NCBI GenBank assembly: GCA_019918135.1
Contig: WBZZ01001682.1
Location: 63,501 to 127,500 of the forward strand
Direction: 5' to 3'
DNA length: 64,000 bases
Source of the DNA: Paulinella micropora
Taxonomy: Eukaryota; Cercozoa; Imbricatea; Euglyphida; Paulinellidae
Part shown: one piece after another, positions 34,282 through 43,127 of the stretch
How the letters are laid out: each line of letters begins with the position of its first letter
Numbering within the stretch: position 1 is the first letter of the stretch
Translations under genes and position numbers: made by a program
The notes under the pieces: generated by a model
The model's database searches: none
What the model saw: the letters and a program-made list of their open reading frames with translations, nothing else
What the model was told of the DNA's origin: nothing

Positions 34282-36705
34282 ATGGATGTTGATGAGGCGA
34301 CCCGTACTCAGTTTATTAACAAAGAGGAGTTGTTTGATGCGAACAAACTATCCTATATTATTAACAATTTTGACGACTTAAAAGGCCAACTACGAGAGAA
34401 ATGTTTCAAAGACGGAAGTCCTATAACACTGCTAAAAAAATATATTCAAAAAGTATTCAATAATAAAGTCTCCGTAGTGTATCGGCAAAATGGGGGCAAA
34501 GGTAGATTTAATGCTGTAGGCTCATTATCTCTCCAAAACATACCGCGCGAGATAAGGCACACTATCGCCCGCGATTACTACGTAGATATTGATATGGTAA
34601 ATGCGCATCCAGTCATACTACTACATTTATGTGCGATATTGAACTTTGAAGCGAAATATCTGCGATCGTATGTGAAAAATAGAGAGAAGGTAATAGCCGA
34701 TCTCACGAGCAAAAACGAGACGATTGACAGAGACAAGGCAAAACAGATTATCCTATCAGTCCTAAATGGAGGCGAAAAGGATTACAACGCAGTCGCGAAA
34801 AAGACGAGGTTTCTCACCGCCTTCAAACAAGAAATGAAAGCCCTACATGGAAAGTTTGCGGGGGCTGACATTAAAGAATTTGAAAAAGTTAAGCAGAGGC
34901 GGATTAACAGAGGCGAAGACTTCAACCACGAGGCCAGTTATATGAATACATTGTTATGCGACTTTGAAAACAAAATTCTACAAGTTATGCTAGACTATTT
35001 TGGAAATCCTATTATGTGTGTTTTATGCTTTGACGGCCTGATGCTAGAAAAGAAGGACTACGATCTGGAAAGTTGTTCAAAGGTCATTAAGGAGAAATTA
35101 GGGATAGACATGGCTCTTAAATTAAAGGAAATGAATGAAGGCCTAACCTTTCCGGAAAATGCGATTATTGAGCCTTATCAAACCCCCAGCCTTAAATACT
35201 TTGGAGATATGGATAACGTATATATTCAACACTATAGAGAGAATGAGGCGAGTCTTGAAAGACTGGACGAATGGCGCAGTTGTATAAACATAGTATCAAG
35301 GGGAGGCGGTCAAGTCGTGATGACTTTAAATCTAGACATTGACGAAGAGACAGGAGACCGATCCGAATATTATGTACAAGCAGAAGTAGGCGCAATGATG
35401 TCCGCATTAAATTTTGAATGTTTTGTGCGGAATCCAGAATACATTGAAGAATTGAAAGGAGACAAACACGACCCGAGAGCGAAACAATGGCTGTATCAAC
35501 ACTTTGGAAATGGCAATCAGTTTTCAACTGGATACGCAAAAGACATGATGCAAAAGCGGAAAATTAAACGATATGACGACTCCATGTTTTACCCGTATTT
35601 GAAGCGAGTGGGGATACCCCCAGTATATTCTAACAAACTAAATTTGTTTATGGGGTTTCCTATGGATAATATTCCATTTGAAAGTGTAAAAACAAAATAC
35701 AATGTTGAAGAGAGTGCCTTATATAAACATCTAAAAACTGACTTTTTCACTGAAGGTCAGGGCGAGTTAGACAACTTTTTGGATAGTGTCGCGGACATGA
35801 TACAGAAACCAAATGTAAATAGAGGTATTGGTCATTTGTTTTACTCAGTCCAAGGGACTGGGAAAGGCATAATGAGCAAATTTATGGAGAGATTGTTGGG
35901 AACGCAAAATCATGTGGTCATCAAAGACTTTAGCAGATACATGGAAAAATTCAATGTCGCATATGCGAACAAGATATTGAAAGTGTTTGAAGAACTGCCC
36001 GAGAAAGGCGGGGCTTTTACGATGAGCGACCGCTTAAAAAGTCAAATTGACCAAAAAGACGAAATAATAGAGCCCAAGGGAAGCAAGCAATACAAAGTAA
36101 AACATTTCGCCAGATACTGGTTTTACACGAATAACGAAAACACGTTATACATAGAAGGAAGTGACAGGCGGTATTCACTCCACAAAATAAGCGGGAAGCA
36201 CGCGGACGATAAAGTATATTTCGCCAAAATTCTAGATGAAATAAACGACGATGACTTTATCAGATGTGCCTTTGAATACTTCGCCACTAGACAATACGAA
36301 GAGATAAGTGTTATGACCGCATTTAAAACAAAATACAAGACGGAGCAGAAAATGGCCAACCTCCCCAAGGCTATTAAGTTTATGATTGACACCATTGAAG
36401 CAAAATTTGACAAAGTTGAAAGCAAAGATATGAAAGTGGAATCGGTACATCTATGCGAAAGATACAGAGAGTGGTGCTCAGAACAGGGAATATCTTATCA
36501 TGAAGGAGCCTTCTTCACCCAACTGAAGCATGTAGGCATAAATAAGCCCAAACAAAGCGGAGGAAAAAACAACAAAAAATACAGATTTACAATAAATGTC
36601 AGCACAATCCGAGACAAGATACGCGAGTATATAAAGGACGACGAATACGACTTCAATTTTGGATCGGGAGTTAATGAAGAGGATGATGATGTCTTTTGGA
36701 TGTAA
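34282..36705 (+). CDS. TVpol-like polymerase fused to superfamily 3 (D5-like) helicase
   Basis: This is the core replication protein, 807 codons. The N-terminal half resembles the family A-related polymerase of transposons and virophages (TVpol): YYVDIDMVNAHPVIL (residues 99-113, motif A-like with Asp102/Asp104), a Lys/Asn helix (KQIILSVLNGGEKDYN, motif B-like) and CFDGLML (residues 249-255, motif C-like). The C-terminal half is the helicase: Walker A SVQGTGKGI (about residue 522-530), Walker B KVFEELPEKGG, sensor ARYWFYTNNEN and Arg finger GSDRRYSLH. A winged-helix-like tail follows and the last 20 residues are very acidic. The frame is intact. Confidence 0.8.
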   Translation: MDVDEATRTQFINKEELFDANKLSYIINNFDDLKGQLREKCFKDGSPITLLKKYIQKVFNNKVSVVYRQNGGKGRFNAVGSLSLQNIPREIRHTIARDYYVDIDMVNAHPVILLHLCAILNFEAKYLRSYVKNREKVIADLTSKNETIDRDKAKQIILSVLNGGEKDYNAVAKKTRFLTAFKQEMKALHGKFAGADIKEFEKVKQRRINRGEDFNHEASYMNTLLCDFENKILQVMLDYFGNPIMCVLCFDGLMLEKKDYDLESCSKVIKEKLGIDMALKLKEMNEGLTFPENAIIEPYQTPSLKYFGDMDNVYIQHYRENEASLERLDEWRSCINIVSRGGGQVVMTLNLDIDEETGDRSEYYVQAEVGAMMSALNFECFVRNPEYIEELKGDKHDPRAKQWLYQHFGNGNQFSTGYAKDMMQKRKIKRYDDSMFYPYLKRVGIPPVYSNKLNLFMGFPMDNIPFESVKTKYNVEESALYKHLKTDFFTEGQGELDNFLDSVADMIQKPNVNRGIGHLFYSVQGTGKGIMSKFMERLLGTQNHVVIKDFSRYMEKFNVAYANKILKVFEELPEKGGAFTMSDRLKSQIDQKDEIIEPKGSKQYKVKHFARYWFYTNNENTLYIEGSDRRYSLHKISGKHADDKVYFAKILDEINDDDFIRCAFEYFATRQYEEISVMTAFKTKYKTEQKMANLPKAIKFMIDTIEAKFDKVESKDMKVESVHLCERYREWCSEQGISYHEGAFFTQLKHVGINKPKQSGGKNNKKYRFTINVSTIRDKIREYIKDDEYDFNFGSGVNEEDDDVFWM

Positions 36706-36771
36706 TATTATTGTCTTCAATATTGAAAACAATATTAAAAAACTGATTTTTTTGTTATGCTTATATATAGC

Positions 36772-37476
36772 ATGCCATCAACCAAAGGAGAGTATCTGAG
36801 CCAAATAGAAAAATGGACTCATTTAAGTAGTGATATTAAACCACCAACAAGCAAATCGCTTAAAACTGATATCGTCGCATTTTACGAAAAATACCGACCC
36901 GAACAACCCCCGCGGGGTGATAACGTTGAAGTTTCATTGCCCCCCGTTGATACATTGAAGAATGTTGCTTTTGACGAACCAGAAGAATTTACGCCTTTTA
37001 AAGAAAGTGATTTAAAGGAAACTGGTATTACCGAAATCAAGGCCAACGTAGGAGAAGAATTGGCGAAAAAAGAAATGCCTGTTTTGGAAGCAAAAGAGGA
37101 GCCTGCGCCAGTTATGGAAAAGAAAACACCGATTAAAGCAAAGCGGAATCCGCCCGAGGACGGGTATAGTTGCTATGAAATAATAACGGCACATTTGAAA
37201 GTATCAAAAGACCCGTTTAACTTCTTGTATATGAAAGTTGAAGACCGCACCATATTACAGGAGGATATGAAGAAATGGCACGAGAGTAGATACGCACATA
37301 TACCGCCAGAGCAACGCCCCACTCTTAAATATGGTAAGTTAGATTATAAGACGTTTTTCCGCGATGTCTTATCTCAACACGAGGGCAAACTCACGACACT
37401 AAAAGATATGTATGACAGGTTTCATATGTCGCGCATTACATCAATATTAAAATATGATGGTTTAAAAGAGACATAA
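36772..37476 (+). CDS. Hypothetical protein, acidic middle, helical end
   Basis: It has 234 codons from the ATG at 36772, directly after TATATATAGC, a layout shared by 49,822 (an ATG 15 bases earlier is less likely). Residues 1-40 look like a SAP-like or helical lead (SKSLKTDIVAFYEKY). The middle (60-130) is Glu/Lys/Pro-rich and probably disordered. The C-terminal 100 residues are globular (DPFNFLYMKVEDRTILQEDM). The family is unknown. Its last 55 nt overlap the 3' end of the minus-strand gene. Confidence 0.5.
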   Translation: MPSTKGEYLSQIEKWTHLSSDIKPPTSKSLKTDIVAFYEKYRPEQPPRGDNVEVSLPPVDTLKNVAFDEPEEFTPFKESDLKETGITEIKANVGEELAKKEMPVLEAKEEPAPVMEKKTPIKAKRNPPEDGYSCYEIITAHLKVSKDPFNFLYMKVEDRTILQEDMKKWHESRYAHIPPEQRPTLKYGKLDYKTFFRDVLSQHEGKLTTLKDMYDRFHMSRITSILKYDGLKET

Positions 37477-38030
37477 TCCGCAGATGCCGTTTTGTAATAT
37501 ACTTCCAATGTTATTGGAGCATCCGCCGCATACGTTACCAGAGCATCATTGGTTGTATTATTTACAATTCTTATTGTTCTGTTATTAGTGGTGTCAGACG
37601 GGTTTGGACAAGTCATCTGCCATATCAAATTCATTTGAACTCCATATCTTTGGATTAGCCACACACAATCAAAAGACTTATAATCAATGGCGGTTGTATA
37701 ATTTAGCACTTCGGTATAATAATCATATGTATTCGTGCCATCTGTGATATGAAACCAAAATTGAAAAGTGGCAATGCCAGTCGGAGCGGGTAAATTCAAT
37801 GAACCACGAAATGATACATTAATGAAATAACCATATCCTAAACTTGATATGGTTTTGCTTCCATACCCACCCGCACATAGAGTTGTGAATGTTGAACTAG
37901 TCATCCATGACCTAAGGTCAAGACCAACATACGCATTTTGAATGTTTCTTGTTAATGAAGGAGTAGCCACGACCGCGATTGTTTTTGTGTCAATAGATTG
38001 TTGCTCTTGCGAACGGCCAAATATATTCAT
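37422..38030 (-). CDS. Beta-rich structural protein (fibre head or minor capsid?)
   Basis: It has 202 codons from the ATG at 38030 (MNIFGRSQEQQ). After a 40-residue lead there is a repeated pattern of aromatic beta strands (YGYFINVSFRGSLNLPAP, FQFWFHITDGTNTYDYYTEV, VWLIQRYGVQMNLIWQMTC), typical of a jelly-roll or C1q-like receptor-binding head. It shares a divergent promoter region, containing a palindromic 17-mer, with the long fibre gene, so the two are probably parts of the same appendage (inference). Confidence 0.5.
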   Translation of the reverse strand: MNIFGRSQEQQSIDTKTIAVVATPSLTRNIQNAYVGLDLRSWMTSSTFTTLCAGGYGSKTISSLGYGYFINVSFRGSLNLPAPTGIATFQFWFHITDGTNTYDYYTEVLNYTTAIDYKSFDCVWLIQRYGVQMNLIWQMTCPNPSDTTNNRTIRIVNNTTNDALVTYAADAPITLEVYYKTASADYVSFKPSYFNIDVMRDI

Positions 38031-38047
38031 TTTTTTAAACTATATAT

Positions 38048-38064
38048 ATCTTATATTATAAGAT
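38048..38064. promoter_or_regulatory. Palindrome ATCTTATATTATAAGAT, copy 1
   Basis: Arms of 8 bp around one base. The identical 17-mer is at 52190-52206, and a copy differing only in the middle base at 45508-45524. It lies in the divergent gap between genes starting at 38030 and 38136. Confidence 0.65.
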
Positions 38065-38135
38065 TTATTATAAAATAATAGAATTTAAATATAAACCATT
38101 TAGGAAAACCGTGGGCATATCACTATTACGGCTCT

Positions 38136-41100
38136 GTGATAATAGACGAGGATTTAGAAGTTGATGGTGTATTATATGGCGACCATATTGAAGCAAATTC
38201 AATACAAGCAAGGACTGATGATATAACAATATCCTCGCGAAATAATAACTCTTCTTTGTTGATATCTGATACTGGTTATGTGTCAATTAATAACGAATAC
38301 GATTTGCCATTAGCGGACGGCACGGCTAATCAAATATTAAAAACGGATGGGCTAGGCAACACTTCATTTGCTACATTAAATTCAAGTTATATAAGCGATT
38401 TTGAACTGGATAAATTAACGGATGTAGTCATAACAGGCACACCCACAAATAACCAACTACTCATTTATAGCACAGGGCAATGGCGCAATACAAACTCACC
38501 CTTTCTTAGATTGGATGGCCTCACTATGATGTTTGGAAATTTGAATATGGGAAGTTTTAATATAGTAAATGTCGGTAATGTTGATGGTATTGATGTTTCG
38601 GCTCTTGATAGTGCTGTGGTCAAACTAACAGGAGACCAAACCATAGCAGGAACCAAAACATTCAGCAACATAATAAATGCTAGTGCGGGGATTGATATGA
38701 AAAGCCAAAGCATAACAAATGTTAATCTTGTTGATGGTATTGATGTTTCTGCTCTTGATACCGCAGTCGTTAAACTAACAGGAGACCAAACCATAACAGG
38801 GAATAAAACATTTACTACTTATGTGGGTGTAAAAGACTCAAATCCATTAAACACAGGCAAATTATTCTTCAATTACAACAATAATATGGGTTCTATCTAT
38901 TCGTCGGAGGCAGGTGGGGCAACTGGCTATCCATTATCTTTTGTTGGCTCGTCTTTACTTTTTGCACCAACAACAGGTGGTGGAATGACATTGACAAATA
39001 ATGTTTTAAATTTTAACAGCAGAACAGCAATCAGCGGACTTCCAGCCCCATTCTATGACGGCGATGCTTCAACAAAAGCATATACCGATACAAAATTAGC
39101 CAAGGACGGCACAACGGCTATGACGGGAAGTTTAAATATGGGTGGTTTTGCTATTACAAATGTTGGTAATGTTGATGGTGTTGATGTTTCTACTCTTGAT
39201 ACTTCTGTCGTTAAACTAACAGGAGACCAAACCATAGCAGGAACCAAAACATTCAGCAACATAATAAATGCTAGTGCGGGGATTGATATGAAAAGCCAAA
39301 GCATAACAAATGTTAATCTTGTTGATGGTGTTGATGTTTCTACTCTTGATACTTCTGTCGTTAAACTAACAGGAGACCAAACCATAGCGGGGAATAAAAA
39401 ATTTACTTCAACAATAGAAGTACGGGGCGCTACTGCTCCAACCGCTTTTGATGGTATCGGTGTTGCCTTTGATACAGCGACAAATATAGGAATGATTGCC
39501 GCACAAAAAATAGCAACTGCGACTTATTATCCGATACAAATAACGGGTTCGTATGTTGAGTTATATTCGGGTAATAATGTAATTATAACCGCAACTGGCA
39601 CTACACTATCTTTGAATAACAACAAAATAACAAATTTAGCCACACCATCAGCAACAACGGACGGAGCAAACAAAAGTTATGTGGATACATTAGACGGGCA
39701 AAATGTGAAACTAACAGGAAACCAAACCATAGCAGGAATTAAGACATATAGCAGTGGTCTTGAAATAACAGGAAATTCAACGAATGCGACAACAAAAGGA
39801 ACATTCATGGTTTTTAACTCCACAGCCAATATCGGGTCAATTGCTAGTTTGGATATGAAAACAGCGACATATTACAACTTTGAAATTTCTGCGAAAAAAA
39901 TAAGCTTTATTATTGATGGGACGATTGTCGCGTGGATTAATGCTTCGGGGTTAGATTGTAATAGTAGCAAAATAGCCAACCTTGGAACTCCGACATTATC
40001 AACAGACGGAGCGAATAAAAGTTATGTTGATACTAATTTCGTGGGACTATCAACAGACCAAACCATAACAGGAAGCAAAACATTTAATGGGGCGAGCACT
40101 GTGATAAAATATCTAACTTTAACGAACAATGCTGATTTTAATAATCAAACTATCACTAATGGTGGAAATATAACATATAATGGGGCGAGGATATTAAACC
40201 AAAATGGAGGAGACATATTCTTTTCACAGACATCAGGTGATTATCAGTATTTCTTATTTACTCTAAATACTGCTACAAGTGGAACCGCGAACCAAAGAGG
40301 TTATGTATTCACGAATGTAGCATCTGATGTAAAAGGGGCGGGACTTTATATTTCAAAATTTTTGGATAATAAAAGTGCTTCGTCTGACATTGTCCGTTTT
40401 AACAATGCGGGCGGTATGCGGTTTTATGGAGCCTTAGATATGAACTCAAACAATATAACAAATGGAGGAACAATAACGGGAACAACAATTACTTCAACCG
40501 CGGGTATATCAACAACAACAGCAACCGCGAGTGGATTAATAACGGCAAATGCGGGGAAATCAACAACAACGGCAACCGCGAGTGGCCTACTAACAGCAAC
40601 AGGAGGTTCAAGCATAGTTATACAAGGAAATACTAATGGAGGTAATACACGCGGAATATTTTTGTGGGACACTGGCAATACAAATTATGGTATTTATATG
40701 GCACAATCTGGAGCCAATAAATCTCTAGCAGGTGGAGTGGCATCAGCCGTTGCTGGAAACGATTTTACTTTTTTCGCCGTTAGATTTAGAGTTAGCAATG
40801 TTTCAACCGATGGTTTTATATGGGAGAACTCTTCCGAACAATTGTTAATGTCATTAAACGGGGCAAACGGGACTTTATGGACAAAAGGATTAATAACGGC
40901 TAGTGCTGGTGTATCAACAACTACGATCACTGCGAGTGGATTAATAACGGCAAATGCGGGTATATCAACAACAACATTAACGGCGAGCGGATTAATAACG
41001 GCAAATGCGGGAATTACATACACAGGCACACTAACAACGGCATCAGCATCAACTAATGGGGCAAAAATAGCAATTCAAGGGCAAACAGAAGGGACAAATG

Positions 41101-41804
41101 CGAGAGGAATATTTATGTGGGACATTGGAGATTCAGCATGGGGGATTTATATGAGCCAGTCTGGGGCGAATAAAGCATTAAGTGGAGGAACAGCACCAGC
41201 AGGAGGAGTAGGCGGAGGATTAACTTCTTATGCTATTAGATTTAGAGTGAATAATTCTTCAACGAGTGGGTTCATATGGGAGAATGGTTCAAATACTGCT
41301 TTAATGTCTTTGAAAGCGAGCGATGGACAATTATGGGTATTGTCTAATCCAATTCAATATTCAGACAGGAGAAAAAAAGAAGATATAAAGGAATGTTTAG
41401 GCTTAGATTTTATTAATAAGTTAAATCCAGTCTGCTATCGTATGATTGATGACAAAAAGAAATGTAGGACTGGCTTAATAGCACAGGAATTAGAAGAAAT
41501 ACTAACAGAGATGGATATGTTAGATTTTGGCGGTTTTATAAAAGAAACAATTATGGTTCCCTGTCCAAAGCAAAGAGCGGAATACGAATTGAAGGGTGTG
41601 AGTGTTAATCCAGAAGATGTTAAATGTGTTGATAGTGGTGATGTTGGTTATGGTATAGGTTATTCAGAGTTTATTGCCCCGTTAATTCAGGCCGTTCAAC
41701 AATTATCAGATAATCTCGGACATGTCCGAGATAGGGTAGATAATTTAGAAAAAGAAAATAAAAATCTCATGAATATACTACAAGAAATTAGAGAAAATGG
41801 CTAA
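38136..41804 (+). CDS. Long fibre protein with C-terminal peptidase S74-type chaperone
   Basis: It is about 1,222 codons. The body is built of repeats of the type [NK]-V-[GD]-x-[IV]-D-[VG]-S-x-L-D ... VKLTGDQTIAGTKTF, then (TTTATASGLITANAG)-like units, both typical of trimeric fibre shafts. The C-terminal 130 residues hold QYSDRRKKEDI (Ser and Lys five residues apart, the S74 catalytic dyad), then KLNPVCYRM, TGLIAQELEE, a YGIGYSEFIAPLIQAVQQL helix and a coiled coil. This chaperone trimerises the fibre and cuts itself off. There is no ATG between the upstream gene and the body: the frame opens after a TAG at about 38,080 and the first candidate start is a GTG at 38136, so the start is unresolved. 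Confidence 0.75.
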   Translation: MIIDEDLEVDGVLYGDHIEANSIQARTDDITISSRNNNSSLLISDTGYVSINNEYDLPLADGTANQILKTDGLGNTSFATLNSSYISDFELDKLTDVVITGTPTNNQLLIYSTGQWRNTNSPFLRLDGLTMMFGNLNMGSFNIVNVGNVDGIDVSALDSAVVKLTGDQTIAGTKTFSNIINASAGIDMKSQSITNVNLVDGIDVSALDTAVVKLTGDQTITGNKTFTTYVGVKDSNPLNTGKLFFNYNNNMGSIYSSEAGGATGYPLSFVGSSLLFAPTTGGGMTLTNNVLNFNSRTAISGLPAPFYDGDASTKAYTDTKLAKDGTTAMTGSLNMGGFAITNVGNVDGVDVSTLDTSVVKLTGDQTIAGTKTFSNIINASAGIDMKSQSITNVNLVDGVDVSTLDTSVVKLTGDQTIAGNKKFTSTIEVRGATAPTAFDGIGVAFDTATNIGMIAAQKIATATYYPIQITGSYVELYSGNNVIITATGTTLSLNNNKITNLATPSATTDGANKSYVDTLDGQNVKLTGNQTIAGIKTYSSGLEITGNSTNATTKGTFMVFNSTANIGSIASLDMKTATYYNFEISAKKISFIIDGTIVAWINASGLDCNSSKIANLGTPTLSTDGANKSYVDTNFVGLSTDQTITGSKTFNGASTVIKYLTLTNNADFNNQTITNGGNITYNGARILNQNGGDIFFSQTSGDYQYFLFTLNTATSGTANQRGYVFTNVASDVKGAGLYISKFLDNKSASSDIVRFNNAGGMRFYGALDMNSNNITNGGTITGTTITSTAGISTTTATASGLITANAGKSTTTATASGLLTATGGSSIVIQGNTNGGNTRGIFLWDTGNTNYGIYMAQSGANKSLAGGVASAVAGNDFTFFAVRFRVSNVSTDGFIWENSSEQLLMSLNGANGTLWTKGLITASAGVSTTTITASGLITANAGISTTTLTASGLITANAGITYTGTLTTASASTNGAKIAIQGQTEGTNARGIFMWDIGDSAWGIYMSQSGANKALSGGTAPAGGVGGGLTSYAIRFRVNNSSTSGFIWENGSNTALMSLKASDGQLWVLSNPIQYSDRRKKEDIKECLGLDFINKLNPVCYRMIDDKKKCRTGLIAQELEEILTEMDMLDFGGFIKETIMVPCPKQRAEYELKGVSVNPEDVKCVDSGDVGYGIGYSEFIAPLIQAVQQLSDNLGHVRDRVDNLEKENKNLMNILQEIRENG

Positions 41805-42144
41805 TAATACAACCAGACTTCACAGACCCCCACCTATTATGGATATGGATGGCGAACTAACTCCAGAATTAAAGTCCCGTGTCCTTGAAGTGGAACTAAA
41901 AACAGAAGAGAAAAAAATTGAAAACGAGATAGAAAATGAATGGAATTGTTGTATGACTAATAAGAAGACCGACAGCAGAATGATTAAATATTTATTTCCA
42001 ATGGGTATCATCATTGCCATTATAACCCTTTGTATCGTAAGGCTATCTGAAAAGAACTTGCCTTGTGAGGTTGCTAATACTTATGTCGGTATTTTAACAC
42101 TTTTGATTGGGATATGTCTTCCATCACCTTCTTCAAAGAAATGA
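41797..42144 (+). CDS. Small membrane protein with coiled-coil head
   Basis: It has 115 codons. The ATG overlaps the stop of the fibre gene (ATGGCTAA). Residues 20-50 are charged and helical (LEVELKTEEKKIENEIENEW). Two hydrophobic segments follow, about residues 65-85 (YLFPMGIIIAIITLCIVRL) and 92-110 (ANTYVGILTLLIGICL). Its coupling with the fibre suggests a virion membrane or holin-like role (inference). Confidence 0.6.
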   Translation: MANNTTRLHRPPPIMDMDGELTPELKSRVLEVELKTEEKKIENEIENEWNCCMTNKKTDSRMIKYLFPMGIIIAIITLCIVRLSEKNLPCEVANTYVGILTLLIGICLPSPSSKK

Positions 42145-42387
42145 ACATTCATATATATGTGTCATATACCAAGACGAACTATCGCCAGCGCACATTAAAG
42201 GCAGTGCCTCATCAAAACTACGACACATATTATTTCCGTTATTTATGAAAACACACTTAAATCCAGTATCTACCCCTTGCTTTATACAATAAACACAACT
42301 CTCATTTTTTTTATCACTAACCCGTGAGTAAAAGTCGCAGGCAGTCCGCGACATAACCGAGCACACAAAAAGCAATATTAACAACAT
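42133..42387 (-). CDS. Small secreted Cys-rich protein
   Basis: It has 84 codons from the ATG at 42387. MLLILLFVCSVMSRTA is a clear signal peptide. The mature part has about eight Cys (C-D-F-Y, C-V-Y-C, F-K-C, M-C, M-C, E-C) and would be disulphide-bonded. It overlaps the preceding plus-strand gene by 12 nt tail to tail and abuts the next minus-strand gene. The family is unknown; a virion surface or host-interaction peptide is possible. Confidence 0.5.
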   Translation of the reverse strand: MLLILLFVCSVMSRTACDFYSRVSDKKNESCVYCIKQGVDTGFKCVFINNGNNMCRSFDEALPLMCAGDSSSWYMTHIYECSFL

Positions 42388-42605
42388 TATATATTATCTT
42401 TCTCTTTAATTATATTATTATAAATTGCTTCTCGTTGCTTATCTGATAGCGGTAAGCGGTAAAGTATATTTTCAGGTTTTCTAAAAATGTTGGGGTTTCT
42501 ATTCACCAAGTTCTGAGTGATGCGGATTTGGTCAATTTCCTTCCCTAGCCGTTCCAACTCTTCAAGTTGTTGCTCGTCTTTGCTTTTTTCTTTTTTATTT
42601 TCCAT
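42387..42605 (-). CDS. Small charged helical protein
   Basis: It has 72 codons from the ATG at 42605 (MENKKEKSKDEQQLEELERL). The first half is coiled-coil-like. The second has a Pro/Arg-rich turn and IYNNIIKEKDNI end. It is divergent from the plus-strand gene at 42,630, leaving only 24 bp (ATATATAATAACGG) between them, so their promoters overlap. Confidence 0.5.
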   Translation of the reverse strand: MENKKEKSKDEQQLEELERLGKEIDQIRITQNLVNRNPNIFRKPENILYRLPLSDKQREAIYNNIIKEKDNI

Positions 42606-42629
42606 GATATATAATAACGGATATAAAAA

Positions 42630-43079
42630 ATGCCACACGAAAAACCATTTTTCGCATACTATGGCAAAATTAAACGGGAACATAAGTTTTTGTTGAATGA
42701 AGGAGACGACACTGGATGGGCTGAAGGAATTCGTGAAGGTATCCGTAATCAGGCCTATGAGATGCTTAGAACGGATAGATTATTGGATGCTTCAACAAAA
42801 AGGGGGAATACTATGGAAGATTTAAAAGACAGGATTAGTGCCTTGGACAATAAACAAGCAATTTATGCAAACATGAATTACGATGAACTGAAAGCACACC
42901 TTCGCGATGATGGTGTTGATATGAAAGAATTTGAAAGAAAACACGGAACCGCCCCCATGAACGAACAAATGATTGAAATGCGAAAATTGGCCATGGCTAC
43001 CGATAAATATGATATAATGCACATAGAAGACAATATCCAGCAAATGAAGCGAGATATAGCGCAATTGGTGAAACAATGA
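42630..43079 (+). CDS. Helical hypothetical protein
   Basis: It has 149 codons from the ATG at 42630 (MPHEKPFFAYYGKIKREHK). It is mostly amphipathic helix, with an HGTAPMNEQMIEMRKLAM segment and a C-terminal coiled coil (IEDNIQQMKRDIAQLVKQ). It is followed 49 nt later by the PLA2-like gene on the same strand. The family is unknown; a minor virion component by position. Confidence 0.5.
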   Translation: MPHEKPFFAYYGKIKREHKFLLNEGDDTGWAEGIREGIRNQAYEMLRTDRLLDASTKRGNTMEDLKDRISALDNKQAIYANMNYDELKAHLRDDGVDMKEFERKHGTAPMNEQMIEMRKLAMATDKYDIMHIEDNIQQMKRDIAQLVKQ

Positions 43080-43127
43080 TACAGAGAAGAAGAACTAAAA
43101 CAATTAGCTGATAGGGGTTTAACATAT

